A DNA stretch of 64,000 bases from Ruegeria discodermiae (GCF_030758345.1 NZ_JAVAMO010000016.1:1-64000), one strand, 5' to 3'; positions 1 through 9,664 are shown, counted from the first letter of the stretch. The notes: generated by a model not told the origin, from the sequence alone. Made by a program: numbers and translations.

Positions 1-14
1 TCGGTTCGTATTCA

Positions 15-209
15 TCACCCTAATCCTGCTCGGCAGTGGCAACCAGTTGAAAGTGTGTTCATGATTTCTTTCAAAGGCGCGCAGTATCTTACGCGATCAT
101 CGGCGACTACGTCTGCGCCCAAACTCAAGCTTAACCTTTCTACGGGGCCTTCAGTATCAGTGGATTTTGCCAGGGCAGGCTCCGCGATCAAATCCGGATC
201 TACTGCCAT
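15..209 (-). CDS. Possible small overlapping ORF downstream of the NACHT gene
   Basis: A 64-codon frame whose ATG lies inside the last codons of the NACHT gene (overlap of 10 bases through the TAG stop), a spacing typical of translational coupling. The product has no recognisable domain, signal peptide or membrane segment. It contains two Cys near the C-terminus (CHC). It may be a third gene of the defence-like pair or simply a chance frame at the window edge. Only the position supports it. Confidence 0.22.
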   Translation of the reverse strand: MAVDPDLIAEPALAKSTDTEGPVERLSLSLGADVVADDRVRYCAPLKEIMNTLSTGCHCRAGLG

Positions 210-3200
210 TCCTGCAGCGCGGTTGCCACCCGGTCATAGATCAAGTCAGTGCTCGCTTGCGGTTGCGTCATCGTGTCGGCCATATCTGCGACCAGAGTTG
301 AAATCTCATCCATCACCTGAGTGCGCGTCAATGTTCCCAGCCTGCGCATGTAGATTTCGGTTAGTTTGCTCAAGTTCTTGCCTCCCGCAGACAGGATCAG
401 TTGCCGCAAAACCGATAGCTCAACAGTGTCAGATATCGCTTCCAGCGCGCGCGAAATGAGACCAGGCAAGGCGGCGTCCGAAACCAATTTGATCAGGTCA
501 GTAAAGCAATCGATGAATGCCCGCGGCGAAGTATTTTCGACCTCTTCAACGATCGCCATTACCTCGTCCGGCTCAAAATGTCGCAAAAACGGAAGCAGGG
601 TGGTTTGCGCGGCATCTGGCTGATCTGCGCGCCACAACTCATAGATTTGTCTCACCTCCTCGGTGGTCTTGTTTTTTAAGGCATTTGACAATTCCGCGCG
701 TGAAAGATGAGCGAGAAAGTCGCTTGGTAGCATTGCGATGGCGCGCTCAAGAACCGGGCCAGTAGAGGCACTGAACACCGCACCCCTGATACGTTCGTTG
801 TCAAAGCCCAAGGCGTGGTAGTCCAATAGGGCATCAAGTTCCGCATCGCTCAGGTAGATGGCGCCGAATTGCGCGAGAGACGCGACTTGCGCTGCAAGTA
901 ACCGACAGGCGTTTTCCCCACCCGGTTCGGGAACAGCCGGATCGTCAGGTTGCACGATTGCGCGCATATAGGCGCCCAAGTAATTTGCCTGCAGGGTCGC
1001 GTCTTCGGGCGGCAACGCCTGCAACACATCGGTCCATTCTCTCCACTGGGTCCAAAGATCTTCGGATTCGGCCAGAGTATCGGCCCGCAGCTTCTTGGCG
1101 AAACGTCTTGTTTCATCCTCGATTTTCGGGTCCGTCGCGCCTCGGCCTAGCGCATAGTGTCTGGGAAGGTCGTAAAAACCGCGCACTCCGACCAAGATCT
1201 CAGGCAGAACAGACGGTGTTTCCTCTTCAAAAACCTCGCGCAGCCGCCGCGTCAGGTTGAGCGCGTTAGTTGTATCGACCTCTTGCAAATAGTCTCTGAT
1301 CTTGCTTTTGGCGGCGCCGGACTTCTCGACATATTTCTTGTCTATCAGGCTCGCAACGAGATCTTCGGTCCGACGCTTCGGGTGTTCAAGGAGCAAATCG
1401 AGAAGCTCGAAGCGCTGATCTGCCGACAGGCAAGGCAGCATGTTCAAGACAAACTCAGCGTTGAATTCTCCGCTTTCTTCCATGATCTGGGCGCGCCAGA
1501 CAGACAGCCTATCCTCCATGTAAGACTGTCGGAAGCAGGCAGGAAGCGCCCCAAGTACTGCGGCTTGGGCGAGGCTCGATCCATAGGCCAGATCTTTCTC
1601 GTTCAGGCGCTGCAAGGCCACTTTCGCATCCGGTTCCGACAAAAAACCTCCCAGCGCTTGCAGACAGCCGAGACGTTCATGTGTCGAAAAGGTCAGTGTT
1701 TTCTCAAATGCGTGATGAATGTTTGACGGCGACAGGTTCGGCGCAGCGGAATGGATCATCGGAGCGATGTCGTCGCCCGTGGAAACACGCGTTGCCACGC
1801 GAAGGGCGTCTTCGACCGTCTCGGAATCGAGATGGACGGAGACTGAGGCCAACGCCTCTTCGCGGTCCACGAGAAACGGTGATTTTTCAAGCTTTTGAAG
1901 CACATCAGGAACAAGTGATGATCGCATTTCCCTAGGCAGAAAGGAAATGTTCCGGGCCAGTTCGGCGGGGGCAAGGCCTTGTGCCGAATGATATGCGTTT
2001 TGCAGAATCCGTTCGGCTTCCGAACCATTCAAGTGGCGTGCAAGCGAGGTAAGCGCTTCAATGCGATTGAAACCCGGAAGCTCGTGCAACTCGGGCAGTT
2101 CGGCGAGAGAGAGCGCAATATCCAGGAAATGTTTCCGCTGGTCCGGCGCACATCGCTCGATCAAAGCGGTGCTGCACAGGAAAATCTGCGAAGGCTTCAT
2201 AATCGCCTGCGCAAGTTGAAAGACCGCTTCTGCCGAGCTTTCCTCGGCGGCGTCCGTCAGTTTCGCCGCCGCCAAGATGTAATGCTGGCGTACCCGGCCT
2301 TCAGCTTCCTCGCGCTGCTGCTCTTCGTCAAAATACTGGCCGTAAAAGCCATATTCAGGGTCTGCCAGCAGTTCCATCATAGTCTCGACGTCTTCTGCAA
2401 AACGCTTGGACGTCAATGACGCGATTTCAGAAATAGCCGGACCTCGGATACTTGCTTGCAGCGGTGCCAGGGCGCGATGGACATCCGTCCAGTCAATTCT
2501 TGAATGGTCCGAGGTGCGGATCGGCTGCAGCGCCTCGTCCGCCAGGGCTTGTTGATCATCTGCATTCAAGGCATGCGCGATGTTACGGAATGCATGCGCC
2601 CGATCGTGCAGATTGCTGCCCTTTTTGGCCATTGAAATCAGTTTCTGCAGTTTTTGCTCATATAAGTGCGGAGCCAATTCACTGATTAACTCAAACAGCC
2701 GCGACGATGACATTCTCGCCTCGGCAGCCTCCAAAACGCGGTCTTGATCAGCCTGCGGCAAAACAGGAATGAGACCCGCCAGCGCGGTTTGGAGTGCAAG
2801 CTCGGAATTTAGATCAAGCGCGAGTTCGAGTGCTTCGGATAGCAGATCATCTGGCAAATAGGGCGCGAGATCCGCCAGGGCGCTCGCTTGGTCGTTTTCT
2901 TTCGCTAATGTGGAAATAGAGGCAAGGGCGTCTTCCAGGACGGTGCGACGACGGCTCTCGGGCAACGCTTCGGCGACGGCGGCGATGGCCTTGAGCCGTC
3001 CGGCTGGAGCGCGGCGCTCGGCGAAATGCAAAGCTGATCCGACAGCCAAGACGCCATGTTCGAGTGCTTTGGCAAGCAGCGCAGGGGGAATGCCCAGGCT
3101 GAGGCTTTGAATTGAGCTGGAGATCAGGGCGCCTGCAAACAGCTCGGACCAAAGCACGGGCCGCTCGCCATCGTCCGCGGTTTCCAGGGCATTGGCCATC

Positions 3201-4723
3201 GCCTTTTTGGCGACATCCACATCGTTGGAAAGACCAAGATATCCTTCGCTTTGCCTATCAGCCTCCCAGGCGGTGCGCCATGCAGTCGATAACAGCTCGG
3301 AATACGCATCAATAGGTGCTCGGCAGACTTCGAGATGTTGTGCATGAAACTGGAGAAGATAGGCGGGCATTGCGGCGGCGGCGATGTCGCCCGCAGCCAA
3401 GGCCGCGATTTGATGGCGGCCCCAATCTACAAACACCTGTTCTGCGCGGGCCACGATGTCCGAGCCGCCGAAATACTCCGCCCGAATGTAGTTTCTTAGC
3501 TTGGGATGGCCCAAAGCATAGCCCAGTTCCAGCCCGTCCCCCACGATGAAGCGTTGCAGCGGATCGACCGTGTCCTTTGCCAGGATATGCCTGTCATCTG
3601 TCAGACGCTCGACAAGCACCGCAAGATCGCGCAGGGGCAACGGCCCTATGGCGCAGGCCAATATGGCAAGGATGGCTTTTATCACCTGTTCGTCAAAGGC
3701 TGCGCCCGTATCTTGATAGATGCCGCCTTGCCGGTCCAGCCAACGATCGAAATAGGGGCCGAAGCCCGCGTCGCTGTCTGAGAGTTTTGGTGGCTCGCCC
3801 TCACCGGATTTCAAGGATTGGCGAAAGTCGTCGACATAGTAGGTCAAGAGCAAGGGGTCGCCTTGCGTCAGCCGGTTCAACTCGGCGATCAGCTCTTCAT
3901 CTACAGCCAAATGTACCAGGACAGGGTCAGTTTGCCGAAGCACATCCGCAATGCCGACCGCATTGAGCGGCGGAATGCGGAGCGTTTCGACAGAGGCACC
4001 CGGTACATCCCAGTCAAGTCGGCGCAACCAACCCTCTTCGCCCTGGTCGCCAGCAAGAATGCGCGCCGAAACCAGAACCTTGAGATTTGAACCCATGCAA
4101 TCTGGCAGGAAATCCGCGTCAAAGCGCCAGCCCGTGGCCTCGTCCAGCCCGTCAATGACGATCAGGCAGGGCGTGCCGCGGTCTTCCATCGCCTCCAGAT
4201 ACTCGATGAGTTTTTCTTTGTAGAACTCTGTCGGGTCACTCGTTGCTGTCGGCAATTGTTGCCCTAGCAAATAGGCGAGACGTCCGGCAAAGGCCTGAAA
4301 AAATACCGAAGGCCGGCTGGTTTCGTAACGAATACTGATTGGCACAAATGCCAGCTGAACATCGTCTTCCAGCTGTTCGAGCCAGCGCACAAGAAGCGCC
4401 GTTTTACCGCGTCCTGCCTCTGCCGCGACCAACAGGTGGCTGGAGGCCTCCGGATCGCGAAACCACTGATTCAGTTCGGCAATTTCCGTCGCTCTACCAC
4501 CAAAAGCGACAGGCATCGCCGCCGAGCCCAGGTATCCGTCTACAAATCGCTTGATCCGCCTGCGAAAACTGACCGGTACTGTATCCACACCAAGATGGAC
4601 ATGAATGTCGCGACCATGAAACGTGCCTACGTCGACGACGGGACCGGCCGCACGGCCCGCGCCGGGGTCAGTTTTTTTGGCGAATGTTGGTCGCCTTGAA
4701 GTCACCTGAGAAAGTGGCGTCAT
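200..4723 (-). CDS. NACHT/STAND-type NTPase with long helical-repeat C-terminus
   Basis: A 1507-aa NLR-like signal-transduction ATPase. Residues about 27-50 form a short beta-prone segment containing GTFHGRDIHVHLG. A P-loop ATPase follows, with Walker A AEAGRGKT (101-108) and Walker B CLIVIDGLDEA (about 186-196); the hydrophobic-DGLDE form is typical of NACHT/STAND ATPases. From about residue 450 to the end the protein is a series of Leu/Ala-rich helical repeats (HEAT/TPR-like), the usual sensor part of such proteins. No nuclease, TIR or protease effector domain is fused, so the effector is probably supplied in trans by the upstream small gene, whose 3' end overlaps this start by 56 bases. 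Family knowledge: bacterial NACHT proteins often act in anti-phage defence. The partner and trigger here are inferred. ATG 4723 is preceded by a short AAAGG; GTG 4703 is an alternative start. Confidence 0.85.
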   Translation of the reverse strand: MTPLSQVTSRRPTFAKKTDPGAGRAAGPVVDVGTFHGRDIHVHLGVDTVPVSFRRRIKRFVDGYLGSAAMPVAFGGRATEIAELNQWFRDPEASSHLLVAAEAGRGKTALLVRWLEQLEDDVQLAFVPISIRYETSRPSVFFQAFAGRLAYLLGQQLPTATSDPTEFYKEKLIEYLEAMEDRGTPCLIVIDGLDEATGWRFDADFLPDCMGSNLKVLVSARILAGDQGEEGWLRRLDWDVPGASVETLRIPPLNAVGIADVLRQTDPVLVHLAVDEELIAELNRLTQGDPLLLTYYVDDFRQSLKSGEGEPPKLSDSDAGFGPYFDRWLDRQGGIYQDTGAAFDEQVIKAILAILACAIGPLPLRDLAVLVERLTDDRHILAKDTVDPLQRFIVGDGLELGYALGHPKLRNYIRAEYFGGSDIVARAEQVFVDWGRHQIAALAAGDIAAAAMPAYLLQFHAQHLEVCRAPIDAYSELLSTAWRTAWEADRQSEGYLGLSNDVDVAKKAMANALETADDGERPVLWSELFAGALISSSIQSLSLGIPPALLAKALEHGVLAVGSALHFAERRAPAGRLKAIAAVAEALPESRRRTVLEDALASISTLAKENDQASALADLAPYLPDDLLSEALELALDLNSELALQTALAGLIPVLPQADQDRVLEAAEARMSSSRLFELISELAPHLYEQKLQKLISMAKKGSNLHDRAHAFRNIAHALNADDQQALADEALQPIRTSDHSRIDWTDVHRALAPLQASIRGPAISEIASLTSKRFAEDVETMMELLADPEYGFYGQYFDEEQQREEAEGRVRQHYILAAAKLTDAAEESSAEAVFQLAQAIMKPSQIFLCSTALIERCAPDQRKHFLDIALSLAELPELHELPGFNRIEALTSLARHLNGSEAERILQNAYHSAQGLAPAELARNISFLPREMRSSLVPDVLQKLEKSPFLVDREEALASVSVHLDSETVEDALRVATRVSTGDDIAPMIHSAAPNLSPSNIHHAFEKTLTFSTHERLGCLQALGGFLSEPDAKVALQRLNEKDLAYGSSLAQAAVLGALPACFRQSYMEDRLSVWRAQIMEESGEFNAEFVLNMLPCLSADQRFELLDLLLEHPKRRTEDLVASLIDKKYVEKSGAAKSKIRDYLQEVDTTNALNLTRRLREVFEEETPSVLPEILVGVRGFYDLPRHYALGRGATDPKIEDETRRFAKKLRADTLAESEDLWTQWREWTDVLQALPPEDATLQANYLGAYMRAIVQPDDPAVPEPGGENACRLLAAQVASLAQFGAIYLSDAELDALLDYHALGFDNERIRGAVFSASTGPVLERAIAMLPSDFLAHLSRAELSNALKNKTTEEVRQIYELWRADQPDAAQTTLLPFLRHFEPDEVMAIVEEVENTSPRAFIDCFTDLIKLVSDAALPGLISRALEAISDTVELSVLRQLILSAGGKNLSKLTEIYMRRLGTLTRTQVMDEISTLVADMADTMTQPQASTDLIYDRVATALQEWQ

Positions 4724-5114
4724 CTGCCTTTAGGACGGTGCCGCTTGCTTGGATGTCGTCGAGAATGAATGCCCCTTTTGCTTCAAGGGTTTTGAAATCG
4801 AACAAGGCTTGCGCTTGAGGTTCATCTTTCAGGTCGCTAAGCGCCTCAAGCAACGCTCTCGCCAAATCGGCAAGTTCGGTGTCGCCGCCCGCATTTTCCG
4901 TTTCCAGACGCTTTTCCAGAACCTGTTGCTCCAACTCGGAGTCCGGGTCTTCCTCCAGAGCTTCCACGGCATTGCCAGCCTTCTTGTAGCGATCAGCGAT
5001 AAGCTTCTTGATCGCGCCATAAGCGTCTTTCAATGCGGCGCCGCCCAGATCCTTGCCAGCTGCGATCGCTCCCGCCGAAAGAGCGGCCACAAGACCAGGA
5101 ATAATACTTTCCAT
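4668..5114 (-). CDS. Small Gly/Ala-rich effector-like protein paired with the NACHT ATPase
   Basis: The ATG at 5114 is chosen over an upstream in-frame ATG at 5171 because it has GGGAG six bases before it. The 148-aa product has an N-terminal Gly/Ala-rich hydrophobic stretch (about residues 4-38), with small residues spaced as in membrane-active helices. A charged helical middle (about 40-105) and a C-terminal beta-prone tail (about 111-148) containing ATFSGDF follow. This layout resembles NLR-associated effectors of the Bell type, in which a membrane-active N-domain is triggered through a C-terminal amyloid-like motif matched on the NLR N-terminus. Here both the tail and NACHT residues 36-48 contain a T-F-x-G core. 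The pairing and overlap with the NACHT gene are seen; the Bell assignment and pore-forming role are inference. Confidence 0.7.
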   Translation of the reverse strand: MESIIPGLVAALSAGAIAAGKDLGGAALKDAYGAIKKLIADRYKKAGNAVEALEEDPDSELEQQVLEKRLETENAGGDTELADLARALLEALSDLKDEPQAQALFDFKTLEAKGAFILDDIQASGTVLKADDATFSGDFKATNIRQKN

Positions 5115-5344
5115 AAAATTCTCCCGCTCCACATATTTGCCCACCATGACGATAAGCCTACTAATTCGCAACTTTTTAGGTTGAAAACACTGGCAACCCC
5201 TGAAACGCCAGACAAAAGCAACTTGACTGTCAGCACAAGCTATTGTGGTGCAGCCACTGAACCTGAGTGCTAGCTCGCGGCTTGAAATTGCCGTTCAAAG
5301 CAAGTTTAGGGCGCCGTCATGCGGCATGTCACAGCGGACGTTGA

Positions 5345-6247
5345 TTATTGATGCGACCATACCTGTTGGGCCCCGAAACCGTAGAAGCGCGAGGCAGTTT
5401 CCCCAAACACCGCGTTTTGGCTCTCTGGCGGGATCAGCGCTCGGAATGCCGAGAGGAGCTTGGCATAGTCTGAATAGAGATTATCGACCGGGAAGTTCGA
5501 GCCGAACATAACCCGGTTGGCTCCAAATTGGTCCAGACAGGTTTCAACGATCGGGCTGAGGCTGTCGGGCGTCCAGTAGTTTTCAAACATTCCCAGCCCG
5601 GACAGTTTGCAGGTGACCTGAGGTAGCCCTGCGAGGTGGAGAAGCTCGGCCGCCCAGGAATTGAGCCCTGCTGGCGTTCGGTTGTGCGGAGAGCCTGCGT
5701 GGCAGAGCGCAACTTTGGTGTTAGGAGCCTGTGCCAGAACGCGAGCGGTTTTTTCCATCAGCTCCGGGATAAGCTGGAGGTCAAAGCTCAGCCCTCGCCG
5801 TCCGACCTCTTTCAAGCCTGCCAGAAAGCGTGGGTCATCGAGCAACGCATTCGTGCCGGTCTGCGCGTCCTCGCCCGGGGCGCGGCCAACGATTTGGCGA
5901 ACGCCGCGAACGGTGGACAGCGACTGAAACGCATTCAATTGTTCGTGCAGATCCGACGCCGTGAGGTCGCAGAACACGACCTGCACCATGCGCCAATCCG
6001 GGTTGGCGTTGGCGACGGATTGCACCCACTGGGCTTCGGTCATGCCGTCTTGGGCGCCGACCTGTATGTGAACCGAGGCGGTGAACCCTTCCGCCTTGGC
6101 CTCGGCACGGAATTCCTCCAGCAGGTAGTTGCGCTGGATCGGCGTCGGATCGCCAAAGAACCGCCGCACCCCGCGCTCCATGAGCCAGGGGTAGTGCACC
6201 GCGTCCAGGTCCCACAGATGGTGGTGCGCGTCGATCCAGTTGTTCAT
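5345..6247 (-). CDS. Amidohydrolase family 2 (TIM-barrel metal-dependent hydrolase)
   Basis: A 300-aa COG3618-type amidohydrolase, the family that includes lactonases and fuconolactone hydrolases. The N-terminal metal motif is IDAHHHLWD. An internal LCHAGSPHNR and a C-terminal MFGSNFPVD segment match the family's later metal/acid positions, so the active site appears complete. Its start overlaps the stop of the upstream SnoaL-like gene by four bases, so the two were one transcript. Because that upstream gene is 5'-truncated, the promoter for this gene may be lost. The substrate is unknown; such enzymes often open a lactone or cyclic intermediate in sugar-acid or aromatic catabolism. Confidence 0.82.
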   Translation of the reverse strand: MNNWIDAHHHLWDLDAVHYPWLMERGVRRFFGDPTPIQRNYLLEEFRAEAKAEGFTASVHIQVGAQDGMTEAQWVQSVANANPDWRMVQVVFCDLTASDLHEQLNAFQSLSTVRGVRQIVGRAPGEDAQTGTNALLDDPRFLAGLKEVGRRGLSFDLQLIPELMEKTARVLAQAPNTKVALCHAGSPHNRTPAGLNSWAAELLHLAGLPQVTCKLSGLGMFENYWTPDSLSPIVETCLDQFGANRVMFGSNFPVDNLYSDYAKLLSAFRALIPPESQNAVFGETASRFYGFGAQQVWSHQ

Positions 6248-6966
6248 GCGCGGGGAGCATACTTCATACGGGCGAGAATATCGACGCCCTGTTGGTTCCA
6301 GAAATGCAGCAGGTCGATGAAAATCCAGTTCTCGGCCAGCTTGTCGCCCTCGCGGCGATAAATGTCGATGACCCGGAATTCACCCGCTTTGTCCGTGGCA
6401 GGCATGCCCATAAACCCACCGGTGGGCCGGGCTGTGAAGTTCGGCAAGCCAAAGAACCCGCCATAGTGGCCCTCGGCCATCCGGCAGATGTGTTTGGTCT
6501 TCGACCGGTCGGTGAATCCAGCGCGAAACGGTCCTGAGTGCTGCTTTGCATAGCGCTCGATCGTATAGGTTGCACCGATCCCGGCGGGGCCCCGCCAGAT
6601 CATGTCTTCGCACCATGTCCAGCGCAATTCGTCCTCAAGGCTCAGGCCGCTGTTCCATTGGCCGATATCGGAAATTATGGCATTGATCGTGCCGAGGGTC
6701 TTTTCACGCTCTTCGGCGGGCTGCGGGCCGAGCATGCGCCCGTCATGCGTCATCGGTCCGGGCTGAACCAGATGCGCCGCAGTCTGCGGTGGGAAGGGCT
6801 GCAACCCGGTCTGCATCATGAGATGCGGGATGTCGAAATACATCGCGGTCTCGATGATTTTGCCATTCTCGACCTGGTTGAATTCACAATAGCGCAGAAA
6901 CGCCATCTTGCCTGTTGGGGCGATGCCCAGCCACTCATTGTTGAACAGGCCCATTAGGTGTCCCAT
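6244..6966 (-). pseudogene. SnoaL-like/NTF2-fold protein, 5'-truncated
   Basis: The reading frame runs to 7131, but recognisable SnoaL-like sequence starts only near ATG 6966 (MGHLMGLFNN). The stretch before it is antisense to the neighbouring MetE-like gene and looks unrelated. The remaining about 240 aa contain an aromatic-rich NTF2-type segment (WTWCEDMIWRGPAGIGATYT) and end in LARMKYAPRA. Known family members carry two such domains, and here roughly the first 100 residues are missing. The gene overlaps the amidohydrolase by four bases. It lies head-to-head with another 5'-truncated gene, which implies a deletion or inversion joint between about 6966 and 6985. A shortened protein might still be made from 6966. 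Confidence 0.65.
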
Positions 6967-7869
6967 CGAAACAACCCAGGCTTTGCAGGCGACAGCCCGC
7001 GAAATGCACCTGCTGACCTGAAGATGTTTCCCGGCTTTCTGCAACGGCTGGCCGATGATGGCGGCACGCCGCAATATGCGCGGCCGATGTGCGTTGGTGA
7101 GGTCCACACGAAGGGGCAACGCGAACTGCACAAGGATATCGCCAACCTAAAGGCGGCGATGGTCGAACATGGGGTCGAGCGGGGCTTTATGAACGCTGCC
7201 AGCCCCGGTGTTATCTCTCTGTTTTTGAGAAATGATTTCTACCCGAGCCGCGAAGCCTATCTGGCCGCTTTGGCTGATACGATGAAGTCGGAATACGAGA
7301 CCATCGTGACCGCTGGTCTGGACTTGCAACTGGATTGTCCCGACCTCGCGCTGTCACGCCACATGCTGTTCTCCGACCACAGCGATGACGAGTTCCTGAC
7401 GATCGCCAACATGCACGTCGAGGCGTTGAACCATGCATTGTCCGATAGACCGGCCGAAAAAGTGCGTGTGCATATTTGCTGGGGCAACTACGAAGGGCCG
7501 CATTGCTGCGACATCTCGATGGACAAGATGTTCCCGATCCTCATGGCGACGAAGTCGCGTTATGTGCTGTTCGAAACCTCGAACCCACGCCATGGCCATG
7601 AGTGGACCGTGTTCTGTGACCGCAAGGCTGAAATTCCGGATGACAAGGTGCTGGTACCGGGCGCCGTGGACACCACCACCAACTTTGTCGAGCGCCCGCA
7701 GCTAGTCGCGCAACGCATTGAAAAATTTACGGACATCGTCGGGGCTGATCGCGTGATCGCAGGCTCGGACTGCGGCTTTGGTACCTTCGCAGGCTTCGGC
7801 GCGGTCGATCCGGACATCGCCTATGCCAAGCTGAAATCCCTGTCCGATGGGGCTGCGCTGGTCGGATGA
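6958..7869 (+). pseudogene. Cobalamin-independent methionine-synthase-like (MetE C-domain) protein, 5'-truncated
   Basis: A 303-aa frame related to the MetE C-terminal/UROD-like barrel proteins found in catabolic clusters. Family-like sequence starts around residue 9 (FAGDSPRNAPADLKMFPGF) and continues to the end. Key segments are VHICWGNYEGPH, with the His and Cys expected for a zinc/thiol site, and AGSDCGFGTF near the C-terminus. Full-length relatives are about 80-90 residues longer at the N-terminus. The lost part coincides with the joint to the truncated SnoaL-like gene. The 3' end overlaps the next gene by ATGA. In catabolic clusters these proteins probably act on small thiol or methyl substrates rather than make methionine; the exact reaction is unknown. 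Confidence 0.62.
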
Positions 7870-8580
7870 CATCCTTGGTTCTGATCCCAAACATGATGTG
7901 CGACGCGCGGCTTTTCAGTCCGCAGATCACCGCATTTTCCGGCTTGCGCGATCTATATCTCGCGTCGATCAATCAGCGCGACAGCGTGTTGGGTTTGGCG
8001 CAAGACATCCTGTCAAATGCCGTGCCACGCTTTGCCCTTTGCGGCCTGTCTATGGGTGGGATCGTGGCGATGGAGATCTTGCGTCTGGCGCCCAACAGGG
8101 TTGACCGGATCGCACTGCTGGACACCAACCCACTGGCCGAAAGGACGAGGTTAAAGCACACCGCTTTCCCCAAATGATGGCCGCGCGCCAGGGCCGGCTC
8201 GCCGAGATTATGCGCGATGAAATGAAGACCAACTACCTTGCGGCTTCGCCCCGTCACGGCGGGTTGTTGGACCTTTACATGGACATGGCGCTGTCACTGG
8301 GCCCGCATGTCTTCCTGCGCCAATCCCGCGCGCTGATGGATCGCCGCGATCAAAGCGACACGCTCGCGAACGCGAGGCTTCCCGCCTTGATCTATTGTGG
8401 ACGCGACGATTGTGGGCGTGTGGGCGCGACGATGCGCTTTGCGACGTAGATCGGCACTGGCTGATGGCCAACTTACTTTCCGGATCACAGCTCGAAATCA
8501 TCGAAAACGCCGGGCATATGCCCACGCTGGAATAACCGGAACTTACCAATGCAGCGCTTTCGCGCTGGCTGGAGGCATGA
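7866..8580 (+). pseudogene. Alpha/beta hydrolase, frameshifted
   Basis: The ATG overlaps the previous stop (ATGA). Frame 1 encodes an N-terminal hydrolase half with nucleophile elbow GLSMGGIVAMEI and runs out at 8177 after HTAFPK. Homologous sequence continues in another frame from 8174 (MMAARQGRLAEIM), which fits a one-base loss in the C/A run near 8170. A second shift near 8430-8450 is needed to reach the C-terminal His region (IIENAGHMPTLE), followed by an in-frame TAA at 8533-8535 and about 14 more family-like codons to TGA 8580. Three lesions make this a clear pseudogene. Intact members are about 235-270 aa serine hydrolases. Confidence 0.85.
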
Positions 8581-9275
8581 TGGATGACACTATTCTTTCC
8601 TTTTGAAACAGGTGGATACGCCCACGGCCTGCAACGCGATTGAGGGCGTGCAGGGCAAGCGCGGGTTCAATGACTTCACTCGCGTCACCATGCTGGCGTC
8701 CGACCCATTGGCGCCTGCCATGGCCGGCTATGCCCGCACTGCCAAATTCGCGGCAGTCAACCCGCCAGCCGAACCGCCCGAGGTGATCCGCGAGCGGCGC
8801 ATTGCCTATTATTGTCACATGGCCGAAGGCCCACGGCCCGCAGTCACTGTTGTCGAAGACGTGGATTTCCCCGACTGCATCGGCGCCTATTGGGGCGAGA
8901 TCAACACAACCATACAAAAGGGGCTGGACCTGTCCGGCGCGCTGACCAACGGCGTGATGTGCGACCTTGGGGACCTGCCCGATGGATTCCCGGTGGTGGC
9001 GGTGTCTGTCGGTCCAAGCCACGGCTTTGTCCATGTCCTCGAAATCGGCACGCCCGTGGCAATCTTCGGACGGCGCGTCAACAATGGCGATCTGATCAAC
9101 GCCGACCGCCACGGCGCAGTAGTCATCCCGGCGGACATTGTGGACCGGTTAGGAGCACGCCATCGCCAAACTGCTCGACACCGGGAGACTGATCCTAGAC
9201 CCCGCCCGCGAACAGGATTTCGATCTGTAGGCGTTCGAGAAAGCGTGGGCGGCCTTCGAAGCATCACGCACATAG
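8577..9275 (+). pseudogene. RraA-family (HMG/CHA aldolase-like) protein, frameshifted
   Basis: The start ATG overlaps the hydrolase stop. The first eight codons (MDDTILSF) end at TGA, and the protein resumes one frame over at about 8603 (QVDTPTACNAIE), suggesting a slip in the T-run at 8597-8604. The body carries RraA-fold features: GALTNGVMCDLGDL and the C-terminal DRHGAVVIP. Near 9150 the frame shifts again; the true C-terminus (EHAIAKLLDTGRLILDPAR) is interrupted by TAG at 9228-9230 and ends at 9275. RraA-like catabolic proteins are class II aldolases or decarboxylases acting on oxaloacetate-type acids. This copy is non-functional as read. Confidence 0.83.
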
Positions 9276-9664
9276 GGAGCCGAGGCGGCCTATGTCAATT
9301 CTGCGCGCAGTCTACCGGATACCTCGAAGGTCCGCATCAGGGTTTAGTTTGTGACGCCGTCGCACTTGCAGGGAACAACCACTCTCTGCCCGATTTGCAG
9401 ATCGGGCATTTCCGCTATGGCTGGGTGCGGTCATCTGTCTTGAGAAGGCGAATGACTGCAAAGTCCCGCAGCGCAGACGCCAATTTTTTGGGTACTCAAA
9501 TGACCCCAATGCGGGTTGTTAGACGAGAACTATTGGTCAAAGCTGGAGGCGTGAGAGTTCGACCGGGATTGTCGCGGTCAGTATTTGGCACATAGGGGAA
9601 TGCTATCTGATGTCTCACATCATTGGTTCGCCAACGATCCAATTGGCGCGTAGGTTTCTGGAGC
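9272..9664. other. Intergenic stretch with one hairpin
   Basis: No protein family was recognised in either strand between the RraA-like pseudogene and the IclR stop. At 9387-9408 there is an inverted repeat TGCCCGAT / ATCGGGCA with a six-base loop, followed by TTTCC. It could be a weak terminator between the two convergent transcription units. Confidence 0.35.

Noticed and set aside
6958-7869. Calling this gene a methionine synthase
   Set aside because: It is only a MetE C-domain relative, truncated and in a catabolic setting; methionine synthesis is not supported.
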